64,000 nt of DNA from an uncultured Intestinimonas sp. (GTDB lineage Bacteria > Bacillota > Clostridia > Oscillospirales > Oscillospiraceae): assembly GCF_944387725.1 (NCBI RefSeq), contig NZ_CALXGA010000001.1, positions 1 to 64,000 on the forward strand, written 5' to 3'. The notes below the pieces were generated by a model. The model saw only the letters and a program-made list of their open reading frames with translations. It made no database searches and had not been told where the DNA came from. The translations under genes were made by a program, and so were the position numbers. Positions 25,823 through 35,364 of this stretch are shown piece after piece. How positions within the stretch are numbered: position 1 is the first letter of the stretch; every line of letters starts with the position of its first letter.

Positions 25823-25876
25823 AAAGCTCCCCCTGGGAGGCCTCCGCGCCGCAGGGCCTCCCAGGGGGAGCTTTTT
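25823..25876. terminator. 20-bp stem terminator between convergent genes
   Basis: Arms at 25823-25842 and 25855-25874 are perfectly complementary over 20 bp, with AAA and TTTTT at the ends, so it can act in both directions for the permease and the SLH protein. Confidence 0.9.
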
Positions 25877-25953
25877 GGTACGCTGCCGGGACCCGTTCCA
25901 TATGTCCAGGTCGGGGGATTTTGCCCCCCGGGCGGCGCGGTGTTCCCGGGCCG

Positions 25954-28059
25954 TTACTCCAGCGCTTCGCCGGACTCCGGGGCGATGGTATAGCCGCTCA
26001 GGTCGATGGAGAAGGTACAGGTGGCCACCACGTTGTCCGCCTCGTCCAGGAAGGAGAGGGTGTAGTCATAGCGGCCGCCGTCCACCAGCTGCCAGACCTC
26101 CTCCTGCTGCCGGGCAAAGACGGCGCCCCACTTGAAGCAGTAATGGCTCTCGTCCTTGGTCCACCAGCCGGCCCCCTCCTGGGCCCCGGTCTGGCTGGAA
26201 ATGGCCCAGGTGTTCCAGGCCCCGCCGTTGATGGAGCGGGCAATCTTGGCGAACTGGAGGGTGTCCTCCCCCAGGGCCTGGGGCACGGCGTAGTAGACGG
26301 TGTACTCCCCGCCGCCGCCCATGCCGGAGACCTGCTCCTGGGTCAGTGTGCCGGCGCCGCCGTTCTGGACCAGAGCAGTGCTCTCGTCCAGGGACAGGCC
26401 CTCGGCGGTGGACGCCACCCCGTCAGGCAGCTGGTGAGTGGAGACGGTCACGCCCTCCAGCACCACAGTGGGGGTCTTTACCCCGGACAGGTCCACCACA
26501 TAGCGGACGGTCTCCTCCCCCCACTGGAGGGTGATGTGGGTCTGGGGCTCCAGGGCGCTGGCGTTGAGGAAGAGGACCGCGTACTTGCCCGCGCCAAGGT
26601 CCGCGTTCTCGGTAAGGCTGGCGGTGTGCTGGGCAGTCTCGCTCTCCTGGACGCCAAGGGAGTAGCGGAAGGTCTCCTCCGCATAGTCCTGGGGGGCCTG
26701 GATGGCCAGCCCCACCCAGGCGCCCTTTCCGCCGTCCTCTCTCTGGTGGATGGGCACGATATCCTGGGTGGACAGGGCCACCCGCACAAACTCTTCACCC
26801 TCGGTCTGGGTGGCCTGGGCGGTCACCTGGGGCAGCGGGGCCTCGGGGCTGTCCTGGTCCACAGAGGAAACGCCCACCACGCCGGAGACCTCCTCCGCGC
26901 CGTCCTGACCCTGATCCTGGTCCTGATCCTGGTCTTGGTCCTGGTCGCCAAGTACCGGGTCCCCCGCGCTGTTGGTGGGGGCGTCCACGCCCTCGGACAC
27001 CTGGATACTGCCGGGCCGGCTGCCGTCCAGCACCACGCCGCTGGCCTGGATTTCGGCTATGGTGATGGTCCCCTGGTTATCCACCGCCACGGCGGCCTGG
27101 GCGGTGAGGGTGTCCACGGAGGCCTCCGCCTCCAGGGCGACGGTGTTCTCCGCGCCCTCCACCGTCACCTGCGCCGCATGGGAGGCCCCCGCCAGCGTCA
27201 GGGCGTTCCGGTCCCCGGAGAGGACCGCCTCCCCCTCCACGCGGGTGCCGGTGAGGGTCACGGAGCTGCCGCTGGCGGCCACCAGCAGGTGGCTCTCCAG
27301 AACGGTGTTTTCCAGGGTCAGGTCGGACTCCCCAGCCTTGGGGGAGACCAGGACGCCGCCGGAAATCCGGGCGTCCTTCACGGAGACGCCGCCGGCGGCC
27401 ACCAGCAGGATGCCGTCCACCGCCCCGGTGACCTGGGCGCCCTCCTCCCCGGCGTAAGCGGCCACGGCCTTATCCAGAACGGTGACCACAGAGGCCCGGG
27501 TGATGTTGTCCCCCAGGGCCAGGGTGTGGTTGCCCACCCCCTGGAGGATGCCGGCCCGGGCCAGGGCGTCCACATAGCCCGCGGACCAGGCGGCGGCGGT
27601 GTCACCGTCCACGAAGCCGCTGAGGTCGGGGTCCTGGGAGGGCCGGATGCCCAGGGCCCGGGCCAGGAGGACGGTGGCCCGCTCCCGGCTCATGAGCTCG
27701 TCGGCGTTGCAGTTGACGCCGTCGCCCTCCAGGATGCCGGCGGCGGTGAGCCGGAGGATGTAGGGGGCGTACCACTCGTCGCCCTTCAGGTCGGCATAGG
27801 GGTTCTCCACCGTCTTGGAATAGCCCATGGTCCGGCTCAGAAGGGCGGCGAACTCGCTGACCATCATGGCGTCGTCGGGGCGCATCCCCCGATCGTCCCC
27901 CTCCACGATGCCGTAGCCGTGCCACCGCTGAAAGGCGGCCTGGCTCCAGTGGCCGTCCAGCTCCGGCAGGGTGCTGCCGGAGGGGGCGGCGGCCGCCCTG
28001 GGGGCGGTCAGAGAGGCGGTCAGGGTCAGGGCCAGAAGGGCGGCAGGGATCTTGCGCAT
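25954..28059 (-). CDS. S-layer-homology domain surface protein
   Basis: 701 aa. Signal peptide (MRKIPAALLALTLTASLTAPRAAAA), then three SLH repeats (about 33-205: DGHWSQAAFQRWHGYGIVEG, YADLKGDEWYAPYILRLTAAGILEG, FVDGDTAAAWSAGYVDALARAGILQG) that bind cell-wall polymers. Residues about 215-350 are a beta-rich run of short repeats (VSVKDARISGGVLV, LTLENTVLESHLLV). A DQDQDQDQDQDQ linker follows near 375, then a C-terminal part of about 300 residues that I do not recognise. Promoter at 28131-28159. Likely displayed on the cell surface. Confidence 0.88.
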   Translation of the reverse strand: MRKIPAALLALTLTASLTAPRAAAAPSGSTLPELDGHWSQAAFQRWHGYGIVEGDDRGMRPDDAMMVSEFAALLSRTMGYSKTVENPYADLKGDEWYAPYILRLTAAGILEGDGVNCNADELMSRERATVLLARALGIRPSQDPDLSGFVDGDTAAAWSAGYVDALARAGILQGVGNHTLALGDNITRASVVTVLDKAVAAYAGEEGAQVTGAVDGILLVAAGGVSVKDARISGGVLVSPKAGESDLTLENTVLESHLLVAASGSSVTLTGTRVEGEAVLSGDRNALTLAGASHAAQVTVEGAENTVALEAEASVDTLTAQAAVAVDNQGTITIAEIQASGVVLDGSRPGSIQVSEGVDAPTNSAGDPVLGDQDQDQDQDQDQGQDGAEEVSGVVGVSSVDQDSPEAPLPQVTAQATQTEGEEFVRVALSTQDIVPIHQREDGGKGAWVGLAIQAPQDYAEETFRYSLGVQESETAQHTASLTENADLGAGKYAVLFLNASALEPQTHITLQWGEETVRYVVDLSGVKTPTVVLEGVTVSTHQLPDGVASTAEGLSLDESTALVQNGGAGTLTQEQVSGMGGGGEYTVYYAVPQALGEDTLQFAKIARSINGGAWNTWAISSQTGAQEGAGWWTKDESHYCFKWGAVFARQQEEVWQLVDGGRYDYTLSFLDEADNVVATCTFSIDLSGYTIAPESGEALE

Positions 28060-28130
28060 GGTGATGCTCCTTTGTGTGTAAACTCTCCGGCGGGCCCCCG
28101 GCTGGGGGCCGATGCGCCGGCTGTGGCAAA

Positions 28131-28159
28131 ATCATAGCGAAATTCCGCGCCTTCGGCAA
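28131..28159 (-). promoter_or_regulatory. Promoter of the SLH protein gene
   Basis: TTGCCG (28154-28159) and TATGAT (28131-28136), 17-base spacer, minus strand. It lies inside the 250-bp gap between ackA and this gene; nothing else was seen there apart from the ackA terminator. Confidence 0.6.
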
Positions 28160-28267
28160 GTCAGAACTTCTGGAAGGAGAGGAACCCTCTGACGACGCCG
28201 CCAGTCCTGTGCAGGTCTGGCAGTTCCTCCGGGGAAAGAACAAAGGGCTCCCCCCTTTGACCAACTG

Positions 28268-28297
28268 AAAAGGGCCGCCCAGCCGGGCGGCCCTTTT
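28268..28297 (-). terminator. Terminator after ackA
   Basis: AAAAGGGCCGCCC pairs with GGGCGGCCCTTTT (13 bp) around AGCC, 14 bp beyond the ackA stop. Confidence 0.9.
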
Positions 28298-28310
28298 CCA
28301 CGGTTGATTC

Positions 28311-29513
28311 TTATTTCAGCTTGGAGACGATCTCCGCGGTGTCCTGGGCGATCATCAGCTCCTCGTTGGTGGGGATGACCAGCACCCGGACCCGAGCCCA
28401 GTCGATGGAGATGTCCATCTGACGGCCCTTGTACTTGTTCTTCTCCGGGTCGATCTTGACGCCCAGATACTCCATGTTCTCGCAGATGTCCCAGCGGACG
28501 GAGCGGTCGTTCTCACCCACGCCGGCGGTGAAGATGATGGCGTCCACGCCGCCCATCTCGGCGATGTAGGAGCCGATCATCTTCTTGACGGAGATGTTGA
28601 ACATGTCCTTGGCCAGGATGGCCCGCTCGTTGCCCTCGTCCACGGCGGTGTCCAGGTCCCGGAAGTCGGAGGATACGCCGGAGATGCCCAGCATACCGGA
28701 CTTCTTGTTGAGGATGTCAATGACCTCGGCGGCGGAGAGGTGCTCGTGCTCCATCAGGAACTCGATGATGGCGGGGTCCACGTTGCCGGCCCGGGTGCCC
28801 ATGGGCAGGCCGTCCAGGGGGGTGAAGCCCATGGAGGTGTCGAAGCTCTTGCCACGGTTGATGGCGCAGATGGAGGAGCCGTTGCCCAGGTGGCAGGACA
28901 CCAGCCGCAGCTCCTCAATGGGGCGGCCCATCATCTCCGCAGCCTGCTGGGAGACATACTTGTGGGAAGTGCCGTGGAAGCCGTAGCGGCGGATCTTGTA
29001 CTTCTCATAGTACTCGTAGGGGATGGCGTACATATAGTGGGACTTGGGCATGGTCTGGTGGAAGGCGGTGTCGAAGACGGCCACCATGGGCACCCCGGGC
29101 ATGGCCTTCTGGCAGGCCTCGATGCCGGTGATGTTGGCGGGGTTGTGGAGGGGGGCCAGAGGCACGCAGTCCCGGATGGCCTGCATTACGTTGTCGTCGA
29201 TGAGGACGGAGGAGGAGAACTGCTCGCCGCCGTGGACCACCCGGTGGCCCACCGCGTCGATCTCGGACATGCTCTTGATGACGCCGTGGTCGGGGCTGGT
29301 GAGGGCGTCCAGCACCGCCTGAATGGCCTCGGAGTGGGTGGGCATAGGGATGTCGAACTCATACTTGCCGTCGGTGGCCGGGACCTTGTGGGTCAGGCGG
29401 CCGTCGATTCCGATGCGCTCGCACAGGCCCTTGGCCAGGACCTCCTTGGTCTGGGGGTCCATCAGCTGGTACTTGAGGGAGGAACTTCCGGCATTGATCA
29501 CGAGTACGTTCAT
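28311..29513 (-). CDS. ackA: Acetate kinase
   Basis: 400 aa from ATG 29513; an ATG two codons upstream (29519) is equally possible. It makes ATP from acetyl phosphate and is central to acetate-forming fermentation. Motifs: [59 protein letters not shown] and [19 protein letters not shown]. No pta gene adjoins it. The gene has its own promoter, which faces that of tmcAL. Confidence 0.97.
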   Translation of the reverse strand: MNVLVINAGSSSLKYQLMDPQTKEVLAKGLCERIGIDGRLTHKVPATDGKYEFDIPMPTHSEAIQAVLDALTSPDHGVIKSMSEIDAVGHRVVHGGEQFSSSVLIDDNVMQAIRDCVPLAPLHNPANITGIEACQKAMPGVPMVAVFDTAFHQTMPKSHYMYAIPYEYYEKYKIRRYGFHGTSHKYVSQQAAEMMGRPIEELRLVSCHLGNGSSICAINRGKSFDTSMGFTPLDGLPMGTRAGNVDPAIIEFLMEHEHLSAAEVIDILNKKSGMLGISGVSSDFRDLDTAVDEGNERAILAKDMFNISVKKMIGSYIAEMGGVDAIIFTAGVGENDRSVRWDICENMEYLGVKIDPEKNKYKGRQMDISIDWARVRVLVIPTNEELMIAQDTAEIVSKLK

Positions 29514-29543
29514 TTTCATTCCGCTCCTTTTCTTCATTTCGCC

Positions 29544-29572
29544 TTGCAGGAAGGCGGCAAAGCCGATATAAT
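29544..29572 (+). promoter_or_regulatory. Promoter of tmcAL
   Basis: TTGCAG (29544-29549) and TATAAT (29567-29572), spacer 17. It points toward the ackA promoter 10 bp away. Confidence 0.7.
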
Positions 29573-29582
29573 GACAGAATAC

Positions 29583-29611
29583 ATTATAGACCCTTTTCTT
29601 CAAAAGGACAA
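29583..29611 (-). promoter_or_regulatory. Promoter of ackA
   Basis: TTGTCC (29606-29611) and TATAAT (29583-29588), spacer 17, minus strand. Its transcription start should fall near 29576, almost on that of tmcAL, so the two promoters face each other. Confidence 0.7.
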
Positions 29612-29655
29612 CCTATTTTTCAAAACTTTTCCGCTTTTTCAAGGAGGCGGCGTCC

Positions 29656-30822
29656 ATGCGCATTGCGGGCATAATAGCCGAATACAACCCCTTCCACCGG
29701 GGGCACGCCTGGCACATCGCCCAGACCCGGCGGGCTCTGGGGCCGGACTGCGCTGTGGTCTGCGCCATGAGCAGCCACTGGGTCCAGCGGGGGGAGTGCG
29801 CCCTCACCGGCAAGTGGGCCCGGGCGGCCATGGCTCTTCGGGGCGGGGCTGACCTGGTGCTGGAGATCCCCACCCCCTGGGCCTGCACCTCGGCGGAGCC
29901 CTTCGCCCGGGGGGGCGTGGGGATCCTGACCGCTGCGGGGGTGGTGGACACCCTCTCCTTCGGCAGCGAGTCCGGGGACTTAGACCGGCTCCGGGCGGCG
30001 GCGGCCTGCCTGGATTCAGAGGTCTACCGGGGGGAGCTCCGGCGCTTTCTGGATGCGGGGAGGCCCTTCGCCGCCTGCCGCCACGCCGCAGTCCGGGCCC
30101 TCCTGGGGGAGGAGGCCGCCGCCTGCCTGGCCAATCCCAACGACAACCTGGGGGTGGAATACCTCCGGGCACTGCCGCCGGGGATGGGGGCCCTGGCCGT
30201 CCCCCGGATGGGAGTCCCCCACGACGGGGCGGAGGGCGCGGGGGGCTTCGCCTCGGCCTCGGCCATCCGTGGCTGGCTGCGGCAGGGCCAGAGCGCCCGG
30301 GCGGAGCCCTTTCTCCCCGAACCCTGGCAGGGGGACATCGCCTCCATGGCCTGGATCGAGCGGGCGGTACTTTCCCGGCTGCGGTCCATGACCCTGGAGG
30401 AGGCCCAGCGCCTGCCCGACAGCGGCGAGGGCCTGGCCCGGCGGCTCCTGGACGCTGCCCGGGAGGCGGAGGATCTGGAGGGGCTCTACCGCCTGGTCAA
30501 GACCAAGCGCTACGCCCACGCCCGGGTCCGGCGGCTGGCCCTGTGGGCTTTTCTGGGCCTGGAGGCGGCGGATCGGCCGGCGGAGCTTCCCTATCTCCGG
30601 GTCCTGGGCCTCACCGGGCGGGGCCGGGCGGTTTTGCGGGAGATGGGCCGGCGCAGCCAGGTCCCCGTGGTGGCCAAGCCCGCCCACATCCGGCGGCTGG
30701 GGCCCGAGGCCCAGGCCCTCTTCGCCCTGGAGGACCGCTGCACCGCTCTCTACGGCCTGTGCTTCCCCCGGCCGCGGACCGGCGCCGCTGAGTGGACCAC
30801 CTCCCCGGTCTTCCTGCCCTGA
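29656..30822 (+). CDS. tmcAL: tRNA(Met) cytidine acetate ligase
   Basis: 388 aa. TmcAL activates acetate with ATP and acetylates C34 of elongator tRNA-Met, guarding AUG decoding. The N-terminus MRIAGIIAEYNPFHRGHAWHI is the nucleotidyltransferase HxGH site of the family, and CAMSSHWVQRGECALTGKWARAAMALRGGADLVLEIP and FGSESGD follow the known pattern. Start set by AAGGAGG seven bases upstream. It lies divergent from acetate kinase, the main acetate-producing enzyme, which fits its use of free acetate as substrate. Confidence 0.93.
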   Translation: MRIAGIIAEYNPFHRGHAWHIAQTRRALGPDCAVVCAMSSHWVQRGECALTGKWARAAMALRGGADLVLEIPTPWACTSAEPFARGGVGILTAAGVVDTLSFGSESGDLDRLRAAAACLDSEVYRGELRRFLDAGRPFAACRHAAVRALLGEEAAACLANPNDNLGVEYLRALPPGMGALAVPRMGVPHDGAEGAGGFASASAIRGWLRQGQSARAEPFLPEPWQGDIASMAWIERAVLSRLRSMTLEEAQRLPDSGEGLARRLLDAAREAEDLEGLYRLVKTKRYAHARVRRLALWAFLGLEAADRPAELPYLRVLGLTGRGRAVLREMGRRSQVPVVAKPAHIRRLGPEAQALFALEDRCTALYGLCFPRPRTGAAEWTTSPVFLP

Positions 30823-30843
30823 TCGTCCCCCAAAACGCGAAAG

Positions 30844-30890
30844 CGCCGTTCCCCGCCCGGCCCTTGGCCCGGAGGGGAACGGCGTTTTTT
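30844..30890 (+). terminator. Terminator between tmcAL and lysC
   Basis: CGCCGTTCCCC pairs with GGGGAACGGCG (30874-30884), followed by TTTTTT. It separates convergent tmcAL and lysC. Confidence 0.9.
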
Positions 30891-30894
30891 CTGC

Positions 30895-32118
30895 TTAAAG
30901 GGTTCCGTATTCCTCGAAGAAGCGGTCGTGGACCACCTGGACGGCGTTGTCGGCGTCGCATTTGTCCACCAGAACCGAGACCTTCACCTCGCTGGTGGAG
31001 ATCATATGGATGTTGATGCCGGCGTTGTAGAGGGACTCGAACATCAGGGCGGCCACGCCGGGGTTGTGGACCATGCCCGCCCCCACGATGGAGACCTTGG
31101 CGATATCGTCCGTGACGTCGATATGGTCGAAGCCCAGGGCGTCTCGGACCTCCTCGAGAATCCGGCAGGCCTCCTCCATATCGTCCCGGGCGATGGTGAA
31201 GCTGATGTCCTTGGTGCTGCCCCGGCCGATGGACTGGATGATGATGTCCACGTTAATCCTGTGCTTGGCCAGGGTGGAGAAGATGCGGAAGGCGGTGCCC
31301 GGCTGGTCCGGCAGGCCCACCAGGGCCAGGCGGGCAATGTTCTTGTCCTTGGCCACGCCGCTGACATAGGGCTTTTCCATGGTTTTCGCAACCTCCTTGA
31401 CTTTGGTTCCGGGCCGTCCGGTGAAGCTGGAGAGGACCTCCAGGTCCACATTGTAGCGCTTGGCCATCTCCACCGAGCGGTTGTGCAGGACCTGGGCCCC
31501 CAGGGTGGCCAGCTCCAGCATTTCATCGTAGGTGATTTCGTCCAGCTTCCTGGCCCCCTTGACGCACCGGGGGTCGGCGGTGTAGACCCCGTCCACGTCG
31601 GTGTAGATCTGGCACAGGTCGGCGTGGAGGACGGCGGCCAGGGCCACCGCCGAGGTGTCCGAGCCCCCCCGGCCCAGGGTGGTGATGTCGCCGTACTTGT
31701 TGATACCCTGGAAGCCGGTGACAATGACGATCTTCCGCTTGTCCAGCTCGGCCAGAATGCGCTCGGTGCGGACGGACTTGATCCGGGCGGCGCCGTAGGA
31801 CGAGTTGGTCTTGAAGCCCGCCTGCCAGCCCGTCAGGGAGACCACCGGGTAGCCCATGGCCTCGATGGCCATGGCGCACAGGGCGCAGGAGATCTGCTCC
31901 CCGGTGGACAGGAGCATGTCCATCTCCCGCTGGGAACCCCTGGGGTTGATCTCCCCGGCCTTGGCGATGAGGTCGTCGGTGGTGTCCCCCTGGGCGGAGA
32001 GGACCACCACCAGGCTGTGGCCCCGGCGGTAGGTCTCCGTGATGATGCGGGCCACGTTGCGGATGCGGTCGGCGTCCGCAACCGAGGTTCCGCCGAATTT
32101 CTGTACAATGAGTGCCAT
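30895..32118 (-). CDS. lysC: Aspartate kinase
   Basis: 407 aa. First step of the aspartate family (lysine, threonine, methionine). N-terminal MALIVQKFGGTSVADADRI and TLGRGGSDTSAVALAA are the kinase signatures; residues about 260-407 hold two ACT domains (ALVGLPDQPGTAFRIF, VSIVGAGMVHNPGVAALMFESL) that bind the feedback amino acid. Last gene of the ACT-hom-lysC run, 135 bp after hom. No riboswitch was seen upstream, so control may be by feedback and the ACT regulator. Confidence 0.96.
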   Translation of the reverse strand: MALIVQKFGGTSVADADRIRNVARIITETYRRGHSLVVVLSAQGDTTDDLIAKAGEINPRGSQREMDMLLSTGEQISCALCAMAIEAMGYPVVSLTGWQAGFKTNSSYGAARIKSVRTERILAELDKRKIVIVTGFQGINKYGDITTLGRGGSDTSAVALAAVLHADLCQIYTDVDGVYTADPRCVKGARKLDEITYDEMLELATLGAQVLHNRSVEMAKRYNVDLEVLSSFTGRPGTKVKEVAKTMEKPYVSGVAKDKNIARLALVGLPDQPGTAFRIFSTLAKHRINVDIIIQSIGRGSTKDISFTIARDDMEEACRILEEVRDALGFDHIDVTDDIAKVSIVGAGMVHNPGVAALMFESLYNAGINIHMISTSEVKVSVLVDKCDADNAVQVVHDRFFEEYGTL

Positions 32119-32253
32119 GTATCTCTACCCCCTAAACGAGTTGCGTGTGGGATCGCCGGAGGGCGTCCCGGGGGAGCCCACCGCCCCGGGCGGGCTCCGG
32201 CGGGCGGAGGGGACAGGGCCGACGCCCGCTCCGCCCCAAGGCATCCTATGCCG

Positions 32254-33468
32254 TCACGCCAGCACCCGGAACACGGACAGGGGCCGCAGGTCCCCCAGGG
32301 CGGCGTCCAGCTGGGCCCGGGTCATGGCGCCGGCGGTGAGGAAGGCCACCTCCTCCGCAGGGGCCCCCGGGCGGGACAGAAGGGCCGCCCCCGGGAAGGC
32401 GGTTCGGACGGCCGCCGCGCTGCCCGCCGCCCGGACATACCACCGGAAGGGGAACTGGTCTGGGGAGACGGTGACGTCCTCCCCGCCGGGACCCCACTCG
32501 ATGTGCTTCCGGGACTGGATGTGCCGGGCGGCGTCCATGACGTCGGCCACCACCGCCGAGGCGGTGGGGAGCTTCCCCGCCCCCCGGCCGTAGAACATTA
32601 CGTCCCCAATGGCGTCCCCCTTGACCATGATGGCGTTGAAGACGTCCTCCACCCCGGCCAGGGGGGCCTCGGCGTCCACCAGATGGGGGGCCACATAGGC
32701 GCACACCCGGCCGTCGGGCTCCTTCACGGCCCGGCCCAGGAGCTTGATCTTCCGGTTGCAGGACTCGGCATAGGCCACGTCGGCCAGGGTCACGCCGGAG
32801 ATGCCCTCGGTGGGCACCTGCTGGGGGTAGATGTGGCGGCCGAAGGCGATGGCGGCCAGGATGCAGATCTTCCGGCAGGCGTCGCGGCCCTCCACGTCGG
32901 CGGTGGGGTCCTTCTCGGCGTAGCCGTTGGCCTGGGCCTCCTTCAGGGCGGCCTCGAAGGTGAGGCCGGAGCGGATCATCCGGGTGAGGATATAGTTGGT
33001 GGTGCCGTTGAGGATGCCGCAGACCTCGGTGAGCTCGTTGGCAGCCAGGCACTGGGACAGGGGCCGCAGGATGGGGATGCCGCCCCCCACGCTGGCCTCG
33101 AAGAGGTAGCTCACGCCCTTCTGGGCGGCCAGCTGGAGGAGCTCATACCCGTGCTCGGCCACCAGCTCCTTGTTGGAGGAGACCACGCTCTTGCCGGCGC
33201 TCAGGGCCCGGCGGGTGTAGTCCAGGGCCACGGTGGCCCCGCCGATGGTCTCCACCACGATCTCCACCGTGGGATCGTTCTCAATGACCGAGAAATCATG
33301 GACCACCTTGTCCTCAAAGGGGCTGCCGGGGAAGTCCCGGACGTCGAGAATATACTTGAGCCGGACGGGGGTCTCCACCTTCTGGTCGATGTGCTCGGCG
33401 TTCTTCGCAAGCACCTCGGCCACGCCGGAGCCCACAGTCCCAAAGCCCAGAATCGCTACGTTCACCAT
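32254..33468 (-). CDS. hom: Homoserine dehydrogenase
   Basis: 404 aa from ATG 33468 (AAGGAG upstream; a GTG at 33480 touches that site and is less likely). It reduces aspartate semialdehyde to homoserine. N-terminal NAD(P) site MVNVAILGFGTVGSGVAEVL; SNKELVAEHGYEL and catalytic-region FEASVGGGIPILRPL, then GILNGTTNYILTRM and DPTADVEGRDACRKICILA are diagnostic. A C-terminal extension of about 85 residues holds an ACT-like segment. The ACT regulator precedes it by 35 bp. Confidence 0.96.
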   Translation of the reverse strand: MVNVAILGFGTVGSGVAEVLAKNAEHIDQKVETPVRLKYILDVRDFPGSPFEDKVVHDFSVIENDPTVEIVVETIGGATVALDYTRRALSAGKSVVSSNKELVAEHGYELLQLAAQKGVSYLFEASVGGGIPILRPLSQCLAANELTEVCGILNGTTNYILTRMIRSGLTFEAALKEAQANGYAEKDPTADVEGRDACRKICILAAIAFGRHIYPQQVPTEGISGVTLADVAYAESCNRKIKLLGRAVKEPDGRVCAYVAPHLVDAEAPLAGVEDVFNAIMVKGDAIGDVMFYGRGAGKLPTASAVVADVMDAARHIQSRKHIEWGPGGEDVTVSPDQFPFRWYVRAAGSAAAVRTAFPGAALLSRPGAPAEEVAFLTAGAMTRAQLDAALGDLRPLSVFRVLA

Positions 33469-33503
33469 AAGGTCGCACACTCCTTCTCTTTTTCATAGCG
33501 GCA

Positions 33504-33944
33504 TCAGCCCGCCAGAATCTCACATCTCAGGACCCCCTCCAGGCCCGTGGTGCGGCTGAGCAGCTCCTCCACCGGAATCTGAAGGCCGGAGGTCTCCGCC
33601 CCGATGGTGGCCAGGGCGCAGCCCTCTGTGGGAATCCCCTGGTTGATGGTGAGAATATTCGCGCCGGAGAGGGCAAAGCTATTGAGGACCGAGGAGAGGA
33701 CCCCCGGCTCGTCCCGCAGGCGCACCTGAAAGGTAACGATTCTGCCGTGGAGCACGTCGTTGAAGGGCCGCACCGCGTCCTTATATTTATAAAAAGCGCT
33801 GCGGCTGATGCCCGCCAGCTCGGCGGCCTGGTGGACGGTCTCCGCCTCCCCCAGCTCCAGCATCCGCTTGGCCTGGGCCACCTTTCGGAAAATCTCCGGC
33901 AGGGCGCCGGCCTCCACGATGAAATACTTGGGCGGATTTCCCAC
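33504..33944 (-). CDS. ACT-domain protein, PheB/UPF0735 type
   Basis: 146 aa. N-terminal helix-turn-helix-like part (YFIVEAGALPEIFRKVAQAKRMLELGEAETVHQAAELAGISRSAFYKYKDAVRPF), then an ACT domain (IVTFQVRLRDEPGVLSSVLNSFALSGANILTINQGIP). In Firmicutes this family commonly sits beside hom. It may sense an amino acid and regulate the pathway, but its mode of action is not established. First gene of the minus-strand run ACT-hom-lysC. Confidence 0.88.
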   Translation of the reverse strand: MGNPPKYFIVEAGALPEIFRKVAQAKRMLELGEAETVHQAAELAGISRSAFYKYKDAVRPFNDVLHGRIVTFQVRLRDEPGVLSSVLNSFALSGANILTINQGIPTEGCALATIGAETSGLQIPVEELLSRTTGLEGVLRCEILAG

Positions 33945-34018
33945 GGCGAGCCCCTCCTCTCCCCTGAAAAAGCGGCCACTGTCCTTGTAACAAAGGCATT
34001 TGTCCGCATGTGGTGTCT

Positions 34019-34047
34019 ATTGTAGCACAGCCGCCGGCCCGGCGCAA
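34019..34047 (-). promoter_or_regulatory. Promoter of the ACT-hom-lysC run
   Basis: TTGCGC (34042-34047) and TACAAT (34019-34024), spacer 17, minus strand. Confidence 0.6.
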
Positions 34048-34168
34048 GGGCCAATCGACAGAACATCCCACGATTTTTCCCCCCGCCGGGGGGAGGGATT
34101 CCGTCATTGTCACCACAGTCCCGGCCCGGAGCCCGGGGCCCGCCAGCCTTTTGGAACGGAGGTCTGCC

Positions 34169-35242
34169 ATGCAGTCTGACAAGCGTCCGCAGCTTCTCAC
34201 GGCCGCCGCCGGGGCGGCCCTGGGGGGGCTGGCCCTCTGGCTTGCCCTCCGCTTTCTGGTGCCCTGGACCCTCCCCTTTCTCATCGCCCTGGCCCTCTCC
34301 GCCCTGCTGGAGGGGCCGGTGGGCTTCCTGAGCGCCCGGCTCTCCCTGCCCCGGTGGGCCGCCGCCGCCGGGTGTACCCTCCTGCTGGTGCTCCTCCTCT
34401 CGGGCGCTCTGCTGCTGGCGCTGTGGCGGCTGTGGTACGAGGCCTCCCTCCTGCTGGAGGAGCTCCCCCGGCTGATCGCCTCCCTGCCCTCCCTGGGGGA
34501 TCAGGCCGAGGACTGGGCCTACCGCTATATCATCGCCGCCCCGCCGGACCTTCAGGACTTTCTGTGGCAGGCCCTGGAGTCCCTGCTGGACCGGGCCGCC
34601 GCCCTGCCCGCCCTGCTCTACGACTGGGCCGCCGCGTGGGCGGCCGGCGTCCTGGCCGCCCTGCCCCAGTGGGGGCTCTTCCTCTTCACCACCGCCCTGG
34701 CCACCTACTTCTCCTCCGCCGGGCGGCCCGCCCTCCTGGCCTTCCTCCGGCGGCAGGTGCCGGCCCGGTGGCGGCCCAGGGTCCGCGCCGGGCTGGAGCG
34801 CCTGCGGGGGGCCCTGCGGGGCTGGCTCCTGGCCCAGGGGACCCTGATGCTGGTGACCTTTGGAACCCTGGCGGCGGGTTTTTTGCTGCTGGGGGAGGAG
34901 CTGGCCCTGCTGCTGGCCGCCCTCACCGCCCTGGTGGACGCCCTGCCCGTCTTTGGTACCGGCGCCGTCCTCCTGCCCTGGGCCGCTGTGGAGCTCCTGA
35001 CCGGCCGGGTCCGAACCGCCTTGGGGCTGCTGGCCCTCTACGCCCTGGTCTCCGTGGTGCGGAGCCTGCTGGAGCCCAAGCTCACCGGGACCCGGACGGG
35101 GCTCCCGCCCCTGGCCGCCCTGCTGGCCATGTATGTGGGCTTTCAGGCATTTGGGGTGGCGGGGATGGTACTCGCCCCCCTGGGCGCCGTCCTTTTAAAG
35201 GCCCTCCACGACTGCGGCCTGGTGCGGCTGTGGCGGGACTGA
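34169..35242 (+). CDS. AI-2E/YtvI-family membrane permease
   Basis: 357 aa from ATG 34169 (GGAACGGAGG upstream). Many hydrophobic helices, with a long amphipathic middle (about 85-170). The last third, LTALVDALPVFGTGAVLLPWAAVELLTGR, then SVVRSLLEPKLTGTRTGLPPLAALLAMYVGFQAFGVAGMVLAPLGAVLL, is the AI-2 exporter-like family signature and closest to sporulation protein YtvI. The exact solute is unknown. It stands alone between the lysine/threonine genes and the potassium genes. Confidence 0.8.
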   Translation: MQSDKRPQLLTAAAGAALGGLALWLALRFLVPWTLPFLIALALSALLEGPVGFLSARLSLPRWAAAAGCTLLLVLLLSGALLLALWRLWYEASLLLEELPRLIASLPSLGDQAEDWAYRYIIAAPPDLQDFLWQALESLLDRAAALPALLYDWAAAWAAGVLAALPQWGLFLFTTALATYFSSAGRPALLAFLRRQVPARWRPRVRAGLERLRGALRGWLLAQGTLMLVTFGTLAAGFLLLGEELALLLAALTALVDALPVFGTGAVLLPWAAVELLTGRVRTALGLLALYALVSVVRSLLEPKLTGTRTGLPPLAALLAMYVGFQAFGVAGMVLAPLGAVLLKALHDCGLVRLWRD

Positions 35243-35284
35243 GCGCACCCAGGCGGACCATCTTGTCTTTTGGCGGATTCCCCC

Positions 35285-35313
35285 TTGCACTCTGTCAGGC
35301 AATGCGCTATAGT
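35285..35313 (+). promoter_or_regulatory. Promoter of trkA-trkH
   Basis: TTGCAC (35285-35290) and TATAGT (35308-35313), spacer 17, about 50 bp before trkA. Confidence 0.65.
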
Positions 35314-35364
35314 AGGGGAGGATTGCTCTGTTGAAAGGACTGGAAGAGTTTAAAACAAGAGGAG

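Noticed and set aside
26880..26945. Repetitive stretch near 26900 as a CRISPR or satellite
   Set aside because: It is the coding sequence of a short DQ-repeat linker in the SLH protein; no spacers.
25804..28137. 777-residue open frame opposite the SLH protein
   Set aside because: It crosses a perfect terminator stem, shows Gly/Gln/His-biased shadow composition and lacks any motif; the minus-strand SLH protein explains the region.
30928..33498. 856-residue open frame opposite lysC and hom
   Set aside because: Antisense of two well-marked enzymes; no motif or ribosome site.
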